Origin: CAVZAB01 sp963773155
GTDB taxonomy: Bacteria; Pseudomonadota; Alphaproteobacteria; Rhizobiales; Beijerinckiaceae
Direction of reading: 5' to 3'
Assembly (NCBI GenBank): GCA_963773155.1
Contig: CAVZAB010000017.1
Coordinates: 62,001 to 126,000 of the forward strand
Length of the DNA: 64,000 nt
The translations under genes and the position numbers were made by a program. The notes beneath the pieces are model-generated. The model did not search any database, had not been told where the DNA came from, and saw only the letters and a list, made by a program, of their open reading frames with translations. Shown here one piece after another: positions 44,198 to 53,049 of this stretch (its first letter is position 1; every line of letters begins with the position of its first letter).

Positions 44198-45071
44198 TCG
44201 TCACGGTCACGGTCTCGCTTGAACCGGCCCGCAGTAGCTGCACAGCGATCGCCTGGCCGATCGAACCGGGACCGAGGCGCGCCTGGATGTCGCGGATGCC
44301 GCGCAGCGTCTCGCCGTTCCACGCGAGCAGAATGTCGCCGAGGAGGAGCCCGGCCTGGCGGGCCGGCCCGTGCGGGTCGACGCTAACGACAATGGCAGCG
44401 CGTTTCGGTGTCGCATTCGGGTCGTCGATCCGAATCGGCTGCAACCCCGCCCCAAGATAGCCGCGGGCAATGCGGCCGGTCCGCATCAGAGCCTCGGCGA
44501 CCCGCACCAGGGTCGGCTGAGGCATGACCAGCACCCGGCCACGCGGACCGAAAATCGCCATGCCGACGAGATTGCCGGCGGCATCGACGACCGCGCTGCC
44601 CTCGCCCTCACGGTCCAAACCGATGTCGAGTTCGATCAATCGATCGATTTCGCCGCCGCGCAGACTTTGCCACGGCCCGCCAACCAGGCTGACGATGCCG
44701 AGCCGGGCCAGAACGGCCTGACGCCGCCGCCCGAGCGCCAGCACCAGCGCGCCGGGCTCCAAGGTCGCGCTGGCCGCCGGCCAGCCACCGGCGCGATGTC
44801 CGGCTGCGAGCCGGAGCAGCGCAATATTGGTGGTCGGGTCGCGCCCGATAACGGTCGCGGCGAGCGAATGCCCCTCTGCCGCTCCGACTTGCAGTCCATC
44901 GTCACGATTAAGGCCCAATTCTGCGGCAAGTACAAGGTCTTCGCCCCAGAACACACCGCTTGCGGTTACCCGTCCGCCGCTTTCGATCACGGCCACCTTC
45001 AGGCTGATAGCCGCCACCATTTGGGTCAATTGACGCGATAGCGCCGGCAGCACATTGACATCTCGTTCCAT
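44166..45071 (-). CDS. HtrA-like trypsin-fold/PDZ protein lacking the catalytic triad (pseudoprotease)
   Basis: A 301-aa protein with a chymotrypsin-like domain (residues about 20-190) and a C-terminal PDZ domain (about 205-295: RGYLGAGLQPIRI, GPARQAGLLLGDILLAWNGETL). Its sequence aligns with HtrA/DegP along the barrel, but each active-site position differs: the His strand reads LVLAAELGLNRD instead of VTNAHV, the Asp site is TNIALLRL instead of TDLAVLK, and the Ser loop is GEGSAVVDAAG instead of GNSGGPLVD. There is no signal peptide. It is therefore probably a cytoplasmic binding protein or regulator, not a protease. It overlaps the LuxR gene. Confidence 0.78.
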   Translation of the reverse strand: MERDVNVLPALSRQLTQMVAAISLKVAVIESGGRVTASGVFWGEDLVLAAELGLNRDDGLQVGAAEGHSLAATVIGRDPTTNIALLRLAAGHRAGGWPAASATLEPGALVLALGRRRQAVLARLGIVSLVGGPWQSLRGGEIDRLIELDIGLDREGEGSAVVDAAGNLVGMAIFGPRGRVLVMPQPTLVRVAEALMRTGRIARGYLGAGLQPIRIDDPNATPKRAAIVVSVDPHGPARQAGLLLGDILLAWNGETLRGIRDIQARLGPGSIGQAIAVQLLRAGSSETVTVTIGERPAPRPN

Positions 45072-45210
45072 CGCAAGCTCCTCGAAGCTGATGGTTCGAA
45101 GATAGGGATCGCATGTCTGCCCTCCAACTGGCCATGCGGCTAGGTCTTGCGCCTGGCCTTCAATTGCACCGGCGGCTACCTATATATGCTTGTTCGGAGG
45201 AGGTGGCATT

Positions 45211-46116
45211 ATGTCCTGGCGCCGTTGCCTTATCGCCATTGCTGCGATGTTGATTGTGATCGGGGGCTCGGCCGCAGCCGAGGCACGGATCGGCGGCGGT
45301 CGCAGTTTCGGTTACCGCGGCGAGCGCACCTATGCGCCCCCGCCGATTACCCAGACGGCACCGCATACCGCCTCGCCAATCGACCGGCCCTATCAACAGA
45401 CCCCGTCACAGTCGGTCTTTCCGCGCAGTACTGGCGGCATGTTCGGCGGCTTTGGCCGCGGCCTGGTCGGCGGCCTGATCGGTGCCGGCCTGTTCGGCCT
45501 CCTGTTTGGCCATGGCCTTTTCGAAGGTCTCGGTTCGCTCAGCTCTTTTATTGGCCTGTTGTTGCAGATCGGACTTGTCGTGCTACTTGTGCGGTTGGCC
45601 ATGCAATGGTTCGCCAATCGGCAATTGGCGCTAAGCGGAACCAGTGGCCTCCCGCCTTCTGCCTCGTATCGCGCTCCCGCGGGTCCGCCGGCCTCGACGA
45701 CGAGCCAGCCGCTGCATCTGCAACCCAGCGACTTCGACCGTTTCGAACGTCTGCTCGGCGAGATTCAAACCGCCTATGGGCGCGAGGACACGGCGAGCTT
45801 GCGCCAGCTCCTCACACCAAAGATGATGGATAGTCTTGCCGGCGATCTCGAGGCCAACAGGCGACAGGGCCTCGTCAATCGCATTTCGGCTGTGAAGCTG
45901 CTGCAGGGCGATCTTGCCGAGGCCTGGCACGAAGCGTCGGGCGATTACGCGACGGTCGCCATGCGCTATGGCCTGATCGACGTCATGGCTGACAGGCAAT
46001 CTGGCCGGATCATCTCCGGTGACCCGAACCAGCCGCAGGAAGTGACGGAATTATGGACCTTCCGGCGCGCGCCGGGCAATGCTGGCTGGCTTCTATCGGC
46101 CATCCAGCAAGCCTGA
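45211..46116 (+). CDS. Tim44-like domain membrane protein
   Basis: A 301-aa protein. A signal or anchor segment (MSWRRCLIAIAAMLIVIGGS) is followed by a Gly/Pro-rich stretch, a glycine-rich hydrophobic segment (GLVGGLIGAGLFGLLFGHGL), a second hydrophobic segment near 115-130 and a C-terminal Tim44/MRPL45-type domain (about 165-301: FERLLGEIQTAYGREDTASL, VTELWTFRRAPGNAGWLLSA). The strong GGAGGAGGTGG before ATG 45211 fixes the start. Bacterial members are thought to be membrane-associated and of unknown role. The 3' end overlaps the convergent regulator gene by 24 bases. Confidence 0.82.
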   Translation: MSWRRCLIAIAAMLIVIGGSAAAEARIGGGRSFGYRGERTYAPPPITQTAPHTASPIDRPYQQTPSQSVFPRSTGGMFGGFGRGLVGGLIGAGLFGLLFGHGLFEGLGSLSSFIGLLLQIGLVVLLVRLAMQWFANRQLALSGTSGLPPSASYRAPAGPPASTTSQPLHLQPSDFDRFERLLGEIQTAYGREDTASLRQLLTPKMMDSLAGDLEANRRQGLVNRISAVKLLQGDLAEAWHEASGDYATVAMRYGLIDVMADRQSGRIISGDPNQPQEVTELWTFRRAPGNAGWLLSAIQQA

Positions 46117-47199
46117 GCCGTTTGCGGCTGGCCGTGCCAGCGTCCGAAAGCGCAAGGTTTCCCCCGATAGAGCAAGGGGCTGCTCCAGTTCCGGCCGGAA
46201 ACGCTTGAGCTGTTCGCGCGAGAAACTGCGCCGGAAGTTGCGGGGGCAGATGCCGAATTGCGCCTTGAAACTGCGCGAAAAGACCTCGAGGCAAGAAAAA
46301 CCGTGATGCTCGGCGATGCGGCGGATCGGCGTTTCGCTGTAGAAGAGTTCGTTGCGGGCCGCCTGCAAGCGCAATTTTAAATAATAGCGCATCGGCGGCT
46401 CGCCGAGATTGTCGCGAAAAACCCGATACAGGAGGCGCTGATCAATACCGACTTGGGCTGCCAGTTCGGCAGCCCGCAATGGGGCAGCGAAATCCTTTTC
46501 CATCGCTCTGACGATGCGTGCGATCAACGACGGCTCCTCGCTTTGCGAGCGCGGTGCAAAGCGCTGCGGATCGGTTTCGCTGCGTATCGTGGGCGCAACA
46601 AAGCCATTGGCGACGATTTGCGCCAATGCTGTGCCATGCCGGGTCCGGATCAGCTGCAGCATCATATCGAGGGTGGCGTGTCCACCGGCACAGGTCAGCC
46701 GGTTGCGGTCAATCGCGAAAAGCTGTTCTCTCACCTGGATTTCCGGATAGCGCTCGCGAAAAAGCGCAATCGCCTCCCAATGCAGCGTGATTGTGTGACC
46801 GCCGAGCAGGCCGGCTTCGGCAAGCATGAAGGCGCCGGTGTCGATCGCGCCGAGAATGGCGCCGTGCCGGTCGAGCCGGCGCAGCCAATTGGCGACGCGC
46901 TTGTTGAAATGCTGGAGCGGATGGTTGCCACCGCACACAATCACCATCGGCGCAAAGGCAATGTCGGCGACCCCTGCATTGACCGAGATCTCGATGCCGC
47001 TGCCGGCCATCACCGACCGTCCGTCGACCGAGCACAATTGCCAGTCGAACAGACGCTGACCGCTGTTTTGATTGGCCAGGCGTAGCGCCTCGACGGCCGG
47101 CACGAGCGCGTAGAGCGGGAACTCCGGCATGACAAAAAAAACGACGCGCTCCGGCTCTAGCCGCCCGCCGAACCCATGGGTGCCGTCAACCTTGCTCAT
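46093..47199 (-). CDS. GlxA-family AraC-type transcriptional regulator
   Basis: A 368-aa regulator with an N-terminal DJ-1/PfpI-like domain (VVFFVMPEFPLYALVPAVEA, AIDTGAFMLAEAGLLGGHTI) and a C-terminal AraC double helix-turn-helix (LAAQVGIDQRLLYRVFRDNL, RIAEHHGFSCLEVFSRSFKAQFG). The nucleophile Cys of enzymes with this fold is replaced by Asp in AIDTGAF, as in the GbdR/CdhR group that responds to glycine betaine or carnitine derivatives. It lies downstream of an aldehyde dehydrogenase on the same strand, but betaine genes are otherwise absent, so the ligand is uncertain. Confidence 0.86.
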   Translation of the reverse strand: MSKVDGTHGFGGRLEPERVVFFVMPEFPLYALVPAVEALRLANQNSGQRLFDWQLCSVDGRSVMAGSGIEISVNAGVADIAFAPMVIVCGGNHPLQHFNKRVANWLRRLDRHGAILGAIDTGAFMLAEAGLLGGHTITLHWEAIALFRERYPEIQVREQLFAIDRNRLTCAGGHATLDMMLQLIRTRHGTALAQIVANGFVAPTIRSETDPQRFAPRSQSEEPSLIARIVRAMEKDFAAPLRAAELAAQVGIDQRLLYRVFRDNLGEPPMRYYLKLRLQAARNELFYSETPIRRIAEHHGFSCLEVFSRSFKAQFGICPRNFRRSFSREQLKRFRPELEQPLALSGETLRFRTLARPAANGSGLLDGR

Positions 47200-47324
47200 G
47201 CACTCTCACGCTTGTCGTCAAAAGATCGTGGAATCCCCGGCTAAAAGCAAGCAGCGCGGCGCCCTCGTCAAGGGCCGCGGCCGCGCTTCGCCTCGTCGCG
47301 CGTTGGCCCCGGTGCGGCCGCGCG

Positions 47325-48755
47325 CTATAGCCGAATGCCGACGTTTTTGATCTGCAAGTAATTGCGCAAGCCCGGCAGCCCCCGCTCACGGCCAATCCCG
47401 CTGTCCTTGATGCCGCCGGTCGGGGCCTGCTGACCGCCGATGAACCAGCCGTTGATCCAGACCGAACCGGCCTCCAGGCGCCGCGCCAGGCTGAGCGCCC
47501 GCGATATGTCCCTTGTGTAGAGGCCGGCCACCAGACCATAACCGAGCCCGTTTGCCAGCGCGACCGCGTCATCGACCCGGTCGAACGGCGTCAGGGTCAC
47601 GACCGGACCGAACACCTCCTCGCGGGCAATCGGCAGGCCCGGATCGACATCGGTGAAAACGGTCGGCTGGACGAAATAGCCGCGCGAAAAGGCCGCCGGC
47701 CGGCCGCCGCCGACCACGAGGCGGGCACCGGCCCGCCGCGCCCCTTCGATATGACCGATGATTGTGTCGTGCTGCTCGAGCGAAACGACCGGCCCGATAT
47801 CGCAATCCAACCGCCCCGGGCCAATTGTGATCTGAGCCGCCCTGGCCGCCAGCCGCTCGGACACTTGCGCCGCTACCCGGCTTTCCACGAGGATCCGCGA
47901 ACAGGCCGAACAGACTTGGCCGGAATTGCCGAAAGCCGCATCCGCCACATCCTCGATCAGCCGGTCGAGATCAGCGTCGGCAAAGACGAGCAGCGGGTTC
48001 TTGCCGCCGAGTTCAAGGATAACCGGCTTCGGCCCTGCCGAGGCCGCGCGCATGACCTGCCGGCCCGTTGCCACCGAACCGGTAAAAGTCACCGAGCGTA
48101 CCAGCGGGTGGCGAACCAATGGTTCGCCGGCCTCCTCGCCAAAGCCCGCCACCACATTGACGACCCCAGGTGGAATGCCGATTCCGCAGGCGAGCTCGGC
48201 CAGTCGCAACGCGCTGAGCGGTGTCTGCTCGGCCGGCTTGATGACTGCCGTGCAACCGGCCGCAAGCGCTGGGGCAAGCGAGCGAATCGCCATGCCAAGG
48301 GGATAGTTCCACGGCACAATATGCGCGGTGACGCCGACCGGTTCCAGCCAGGTGAAATCGACAAATTCCTCTGGCAGGGGAATCGTCCTTCCCTCCATCT
48401 TATCGGCTGCCCCGGCGTTGTAGACGAGTGTCGACACAACCCCATCGATATCGCCGCGCGATTCTTTCAAAGGCTTGCCGACATCATCGGTTTCGAGTTC
48501 GGCCAAGCTGTCGCGTTCGGCGCCGATCGCTTCGGCTAGCGCCAGCAGCAAACGACCGCGCGCGGCCGGCGGAATTTTGCGCCACTCGCCACGCATCGCC
48601 CGATCGGCGCTTACGACCGCGGCATCGACATCGGCGGCCGAACCGCGCGCAATCTCTGCAATCGGCTCCTCATTCGAAGGATTGATCGACGCAAAGACCT
48701 GACCGTTCGACGCCTCGACCCGACGCCCGTCGATGAAATGTCCCACCCTCAGCAT
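47325..48755 (-). CDS. Aldehyde dehydrogenase (betaine-aldehyde-dehydrogenase-like)
   Basis: NAD(P)-dependent enzyme of 476 aa. The general base Glu is in LELGGKNPLLVF, the catalytic Cys in NSGQVCSACSRIL, and the cofactor region reads TFTGSVATGRQVM. Other family elements are PWNYPLGMA and the C-terminal QAPTGGIKDSGIGRERG. ATG 48755 has a purine-rich GGAGCACCG upstream. It follows the MalG-type permease by 10 bases, so it belongs to the transporter operon and probably oxidises an aldehyde formed from the imported sugar; the substrate name is generic. Confidence 0.9.
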   Translation of the reverse strand: MLRVGHFIDGRRVEASNGQVFASINPSNEEPIAEIARGSAADVDAAVVSADRAMRGEWRKIPPAARGRLLLALAEAIGAERDSLAELETDDVGKPLKESRGDIDGVVSTLVYNAGAADKMEGRTIPLPEEFVDFTWLEPVGVTAHIVPWNYPLGMAIRSLAPALAAGCTAVIKPAEQTPLSALRLAELACGIGIPPGVVNVVAGFGEEAGEPLVRHPLVRSVTFTGSVATGRQVMRAASAGPKPVILELGGKNPLLVFADADLDRLIEDVADAAFGNSGQVCSACSRILVESRVAAQVSERLAARAAQITIGPGRLDCDIGPVVSLEQHDTIIGHIEGARRAGARLVVGGGRPAAFSRGYFVQPTVFTDVDPGLPIAREEVFGPVVTLTPFDRVDDAVALANGLGYGLVAGLYTRDISRALSLARRLEAGSVWINGWFIGGQQAPTGGIKDSGIGRERGLPGLRNYLQIKNVGIRL

Positions 48756-48765
48756 TGCGGTGCTC

Positions 48766-49644
48766 CTATCCTTTCAGACCCCCGGCCGTCAGGCCCTGCA
48801 TGAAATAGCGCTGCAAAACCAGGAAGAGAAAGACGGAAGGAAGGCATAGTAGCGTCACCGCCGCCATGGCAACCGCATAGCCCTCGAGCTGGGTATGGGT
48901 GCCGACGACCGGCGCAAAGGCGGCAATGCCAACCGGCAGCGTCTTCATGTCCTCGTCAAAGACGATCAAAAGCGGCCACAGGAAATTGTTCCAATTCAAG
49001 GTGAAAATGATCACCGTTGCCGCAATCATTGGGCTGCGCGCCAGCGGCAGCGCAATGCGGAAGAAAATGCGGAACGCTCCCGCGCCATCGACAATCGCAG
49101 CCTCTTCGAGCTCCCGCGGGAAGCTCAGAAAGAATTGTCGGAAAATATAGACGCTGAGAACGTTGGCGACGGTTGGTAGGATCAGCGCCTGGTATGTCGA
49201 TGCCCAGCCGAGCCGAAGCATGGCGATGAACAGGGGAACTACGCCGACCTCGGCAGGGATCATGAGCGAACCCAGCAGGATGACAAATATGAGATTGCGC
49301 CCAGGAAAATGCAGGCGGGCCAGGGCATAGCCCGCCATCGCGCCGAACAGCACGCACAGGGCCGTGGCAACGCCGGCCACGATAAGGCTGTTCATCGCCC
49401 AGGTTGCGACCGGATATTCGGTCAAAACCTTGGTGTAATTGCTCAATGTCCATTCACGCGGCAACCATTCGATGTCCTTCGTCATCACCTGCGAGGACGG
49501 TTTGAAGGAGGTCGATACCATCCATACAAATGGGGCAGCCCACAGACCGACACAAAACATGCCGATCGCCCAAAGCGGCAGATCGGCCCAGGCGAGATTG
49601 GTGCCGGGAATGCGGCCTGCCAGGCGCCGGCGAAAGTCAGCCAC
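48766..49644 (-). CDS. Carbohydrate ABC transporter permease (MalG type)
   Basis: Inner-membrane permease of 292 aa with six predicted helices. The EAA loop is ELEEAAIVDGAGAFRIFFRI; the remaining landmarks are LMIPAEVGVVPLFI and NWNNFLWPLLIVF. GTG 49644 (VADFRRRLAGR) is chosen because it overlaps the end of the MalF-type gene by 8 bases; the longer frame from 49734 has a Cys/Pro-rich unconserved start inside that gene. It pairs with the MalF-type permease and binding protein upstream. Confidence 0.9.
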   Translation of the reverse strand: MADFRRRLAGRIPGTNLAWADLPLWAIGMFCVGLWAAPFVWMVSTSFKPSSQVMTKDIEWLPREWTLSNYTKVLTEYPVATWAMNSLIVAGVATALCVLFGAMAGYALARLHFPGRNLIFVILLGSLMIPAEVGVVPLFIAMLRLGWASTYQALILPTVANVLSVYIFRQFFLSFPRELEEAAIVDGAGAFRIFFRIALPLARSPMIAATVIIFTLNWNNFLWPLLIVFDEDMKTLPVGIAAFAPVVGTHTQLEGYAVAMAAVTLLCLPSVFLFLVLQRYFMQGLTAGGLKG

Positions 49645-50551
49645 GGGCCACCTCCCGCAGAACAAGGCGCTGCAGCAGGGTGACAAAAAGTATCGCCAGG
49701 AAGAGCAGGACGGAAATGGCGGACGCATAGCCAAGCAGATTGCGCACCACCGCGGTTTGATAGATGTGGACGATCACCGAAAGGGACGAGCCGGCCGGCC
49801 CGCCATTGGTCATGACATAGACCTGGCTGAATATCCGCATGGTCGAAATAATCTGCAGCGTCACGACCATGCTGAGGGTCGGGCGGATATGTGGCAGCGT
49901 CACGTGCCACAATTGTCGCGGCCGGCTCGCCCCGTCGATCTGCGCCGCCTCGTACAAATCGCTTGGCACGTCCTGCAGGGCGGCAAGCAGGAGCACGAAG
50001 GCGAGGCCGAGGTCCCACCAAATCGAGGCAATGGAAACGCCGAACAGCGACCAATTGACATTGGTAAGCCAGGGCACCGCTGGAATGCCGATAAGCCCGA
50101 GATAATGGTTGAGAACGCCGAATTGGGTGTCGAGCACCCATACCCAGACGAGACCGATCACCGTCGCGGACACAACATTGGGGGTGAAGAGAATGGTTCG
50201 TGCCAGGCCCGACAGCGGCCAACCCTGATTGACGAAGATCGCGAAAAGCAGGCCGAGCCCGACGACGCCAGGAACGATGATCAGCGCATAAAAGAAGACA
50301 TTGACGAAGGCGCGGCGCAGAAATTCATCTTTCAGCGCCTCGCGGTAATTGTCGAGGCCGATCCAATTCGGATCGCCGATGATGCTCCACTCCGTGAAGC
50401 TGACATAGACGCCGAACAAGATCGGCAGCACGTTGAACAGAATGAAGGGAACGACAAAGCAGGCGATGAACAGATAGCCGACCCAATCGGTCCGCGAGCG
50501 CTCGTCGATAGGAGCGCCAGCTGGCACCGATTGGGGGCTCGGCTCAGCCAT
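49637..50551 (-). CDS. Carbohydrate ABC transporter permease (MalF type)
   Basis: Inner-membrane permease of 304 aa. The start MAEPSPQSVPAGAP at ATG 50551 lies 12 bases from the binding-protein stop; a 499-aa open frame extends upstream but is Arg-rich and overlaps the binding-protein gene. Landmarks are FIACFVVPFILFNVLPILFG in helix 1 and the EAA loop SDLYEAAQIDGASRPRQLWH, followed by MRIFSQVYVMTNGGP. No ATPase gene lies in this operon. Confidence 0.9.
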   Translation of the reverse strand: MAEPSPQSVPAGAPIDERSRTDWVGYLFIACFVVPFILFNVLPILFGVYVSFTEWSIIGDPNWIGLDNYREALKDEFLRRAFVNVFFYALIIVPGVVGLGLLFAIFVNQGWPLSGLARTILFTPNVVSATVIGLVWVWVLDTQFGVLNHYLGLIGIPAVPWLTNVNWSLFGVSIASIWWDLGLAFVLLLAALQDVPSDLYEAAQIDGASRPRQLWHVTLPHIRPTLSMVVTLQIISTMRIFSQVYVMTNGGPAGSSLSVIVHIYQTAVVRNLLGYASAISVLLFLAILFVTLLQRLVLREVARG

Positions 50552-50562
50552 GGGCGCCCGAT

Positions 50563-51864
50563 TCAACCTGCATCGAGGCCTTTTTGCCATTGTTCGTGGA
50601 TCTTCGCCATGGCCTCTTCCGGCTTGCTCTGCAAGGCCCAGACACCTTCCAATGTCTTGGCCAGAAAATTGCCGCCGGAATAGATGGTGAAATCGGGGCC
50701 GGCCAGGACCGGGATCTCGCCCTCGGTGGCAAATGCCATGCCGTCGACGAAAGCCCCGCGCACCGACCAGGCATTGCCTGCCGTCTTGTAGTCGGGCCTC
50801 GATAGAATCGATTTGCGCGGCGAGGCGCCGCGGCCGACTGTCGTCCACAGGAACGAATTGTCGGACAGCCATTTGACCGCCTTCATGGTCGCCTCGTAGC
50901 GGCCCTTGTCCTTCTGCTGATAGAGTTCGAGTCCGCCTTGCTCGAAATAGGTCACCCGCTTGTCGCCGATTTTGGGGAACAGGTAGGTTGCAAAATTCAG
51001 CTTCTGCGCGACATAGCCGTTCAAGGTCCAGGGACCGGTCCAGAAGATCGAGCCCTGACCGGTGCCGAAGGCTTTGTAGCGGTCGGTGACATCGCGGGTC
51101 GAGACCTTGTGTTTGTCGAACAGATCGAGCACCCATTGCATTGCGGCAATGCCGGCCTTTGGATTGACCGCCGCCGTCTTCAGATCGGCCGAGGCACGCT
51201 GAAAGCCCATTTGCGCCGCGACAATTCCCCAGGTGACGGTCGGCTGAACGCCGGAACCGGTCATCATGATCCCCGAGCGTGTGACTTTACCGGCCTCGCT
51301 CTTGGTCATCTGCTTCGCCCATTCGATCAAGGTTGCCCCGTCTTCCGGGAATTTCGCTGGGTCGAGGCCAGCCTCCTTGAGATGGTCGAGATTGACCTCC
51401 GGCTGTAGGCTCATCAGATCCATCGGGACCATAAACAGGCCGCCGCCGTATTTTGGGTAGCGCGCCGCCTTGATCGAGAAATCGTCAAAATCCGCGAGAT
51501 CGAGACCCACCGTCTTGGCGAGATCATCTAGCGGAACGATTACGCCATCCTTGGCCATTTTGGCGCGCTGTCCGGCGGTTCCCCAGCCAAAGTCCGGCCC
51601 CTTTCCGGTCGCGACGGCGGCCAGGACCTTGGTGGTATATTGCTCTTCGGGCACCAGTTCCATTTTGATCTGCATGTCGGAATTGGCGGCGTTGAACGCG
51701 TCGATCATCTTCTGCCAGACCTCGCCGTCGGATGCGGCAAGCCAGCTCCAATGGTTGATTTCGATCGGTGCCGCGCGGGCAACAAAAGGCGTGCAGACAG
51801 ATCCGGCCGCCAAAACGGCAGCACCGCTTACGAGTTTGCGCCTGGACAATCGAATGCGTGACAT
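50563..51864 (-). CDS. Sugar ABC transporter substrate-binding protein, Tat-type signal
   Basis: Periplasmic binding protein of 433 aa. The N-terminus has a twin-arginine-like signal (LSRRKLVSGAAVLAAG) followed by PFVARAAPIEINHWSWLAAS, the usual first strand of CUT1 binding proteins. Internal landmarks are GKGPDFGWGTAGQRAKMA and FWTGPWTLNGYVA. ATG 51864 has GGAGAG 6-11 bases upstream; ATG 51882 is the alternative. The two BNR-repeat genes upstream suggest that the cargo is a glycan fragment or a sialic-acid-like or aldonic sugar. Confidence 0.9.
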   Translation of the reverse strand: MSRIRLSRRKLVSGAAVLAAGSVCTPFVARAAPIEINHWSWLAASDGEVWQKMIDAFNAANSDMQIKMELVPEEQYTTKVLAAVATGKGPDFGWGTAGQRAKMAKDGVIVPLDDLAKTVGLDLADFDDFSIKAARYPKYGGGLFMVPMDLMSLQPEVNLDHLKEAGLDPAKFPEDGATLIEWAKQMTKSEAGKVTRSGIMMTGSGVQPTVTWGIVAAQMGFQRASADLKTAAVNPKAGIAAMQWVLDLFDKHKVSTRDVTDRYKAFGTGQGSIFWTGPWTLNGYVAQKLNFATYLFPKIGDKRVTYFEQGGLELYQQKDKGRYEATMKAVKWLSDNSFLWTTVGRGASPRKSILSRPDYKTAGNAWSVRGAFVDGMAFATEGEIPVLAGPDFTIYSGGNFLAKTLEGVWALQSKPEEAMAKIHEQWQKGLDAG

Positions 51865-51924
51865 GATGTCTCTCCTCTCCATTCCTCGACCATTCAGCGG
51901 GGCAAAACCATTCGGCCCCGCACC

Positions 51925-53046
51925 TTAAATCACCATTGTGGCGCCATAGACGGCCGTCACTCCGGTGCGGTCTCGATAATAATAGGCGACGAACAGACTG
52001 CCGTCGCTGCGTTGAAGCGCAGTCGGATAGCCAAGATCGCGGTTGGGCAGATCGGTGCGAATGACGACAGGCTGCTCGGCCTGCCAGGTCCGGCCGAGAT
52101 CGGCCGAAACGAACAGGCTGATGCCGAACGGCGGCCTCCGCCGGCCGGCGACCGCGGCCAGCCGTCCATCGGCAAGTGAGAGCAAATGGGCCGGATAACA
52201 GGCGATTCCGGTCGGCAGCGGTTTTGACCAGCTCAACCCGCGGTCATCCGAATACAAGCTGTAGAGGGTGCGTGAGACATTCTCGCGCAACAGCATGACA
52301 ACCCGGCCATCGGCAAGAAGTACGGGCGCCGGCTCTTCGAAAGCCCGGCCGACGGTCTCGGCAACGGGCTCCGGGCGCGCCCAGTTTGCCCCGCCGTCGC
52401 GTGAGCGAATGAGGAATATCCGCTGGTAATGCGGCACATCCGAAAGCGGCAGCAGAATTTCGCCGTCATCGAAAACAACGCCGCCGCGCATTCCGTAGCC
52501 GCCGCTGTAGGGTGCTGTCGCAATTGGCGACGATACCCGCCAGGTTCTGGCCCCGTCGTCACTGCGGTGGACGAACAGGTCGCCACCGCCGCGCGCCCAG
52601 GGCATGACCGCCTCGGCGCAGGTGCCGGCAAGTGCCTGCGCGTCCAACTCGCTCGAATCGAGCAGGGATTGGCGAAGGGCGGCAGACTCCCGCAACAGCG
52701 GCTCCGATTGGCCTGACGGCGCCGCCCGATAGGGATACCAGCGGAACCGCCATTGGTTGACGAGCAAGCCGTTGTTGGCGAGCCCAGTCAGGCCGGCGCA
52801 TTCGACACCCGTCCAGCCATAGGCTGGAACGACGCAGGGCGGCGTCCAGCTCGCCCCCCCGTCGCTCGACGTGATTAGGATATTTACAAATTCCGGATCC
52901 TGCGGCGGATGCATCGTTACAATTCGCCGCGGGCCGCGATTGGCGATTAAAGCCCAAACGCCGGACGACAGCCTCGCCAAATGCGGATGCGCGATATAAG
53001 AGTGTTGGTCGTAAATCAATCGTCTCTCTTCGAGGGACTGGCGCAC
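51925..53046 (-). CDS. BNR-repeat (sialidase-like) protein B
   Basis: A 373-aa six-bladed propeller protein of the BNR_2/exo-alpha-sialidase type. Asp-box repeats are visible in order: SSDGGASWTPP, SDDGARTWRVS, SRDGGANWARPE, SDDRGLSWSKP and SADLGRTWQAE. No signal peptide or membrane anchor is present, unlike secreted bacterial sialidases, so it would act in the cytoplasm. A clear FRIP motif of GH33 enzymes is missing near the start. It lies 3 bases from its paralogue and upstream of the sugar ABC importer. The substrate is uncertain; it could be a glycosidase or lyase of a related family. Confidence 0.78.
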   Translation of the reverse strand: MRQSLEERRLIYDQHSYIAHPHLARLSSGVWALIANRGPRRIVTMHPPQDPEFVNILITSSDGGASWTPPCVVPAYGWTGVECAGLTGLANNGLLVNQWRFRWYPYRAAPSGQSEPLLRESAALRQSLLDSSELDAQALAGTCAEAVMPWARGGGDLFVHRSDDGARTWRVSSPIATAPYSGGYGMRGGVVFDDGEILLPLSDVPHYQRIFLIRSRDGGANWARPEPVAETVGRAFEEPAPVLLADGRVVMLLRENVSRTLYSLYSDDRGLSWSKPLPTGIACYPAHLLSLADGRLAAVAGRRRPPFGISLFVSADLGRTWQAEQPVVIRTDLPNRDLGYPTALQRSDGSLFVAYYYRDRTGVTAVYGATMVI

Positions 53047-53049
53047 GCT

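Noticed and set aside
49637..51136. Extended 499-residue form of the MalF-type permease
   Set aside because: The extra 195 residues overlap the binding-protein gene and are Arg-rich; conserved permease sequence begins at 50551.
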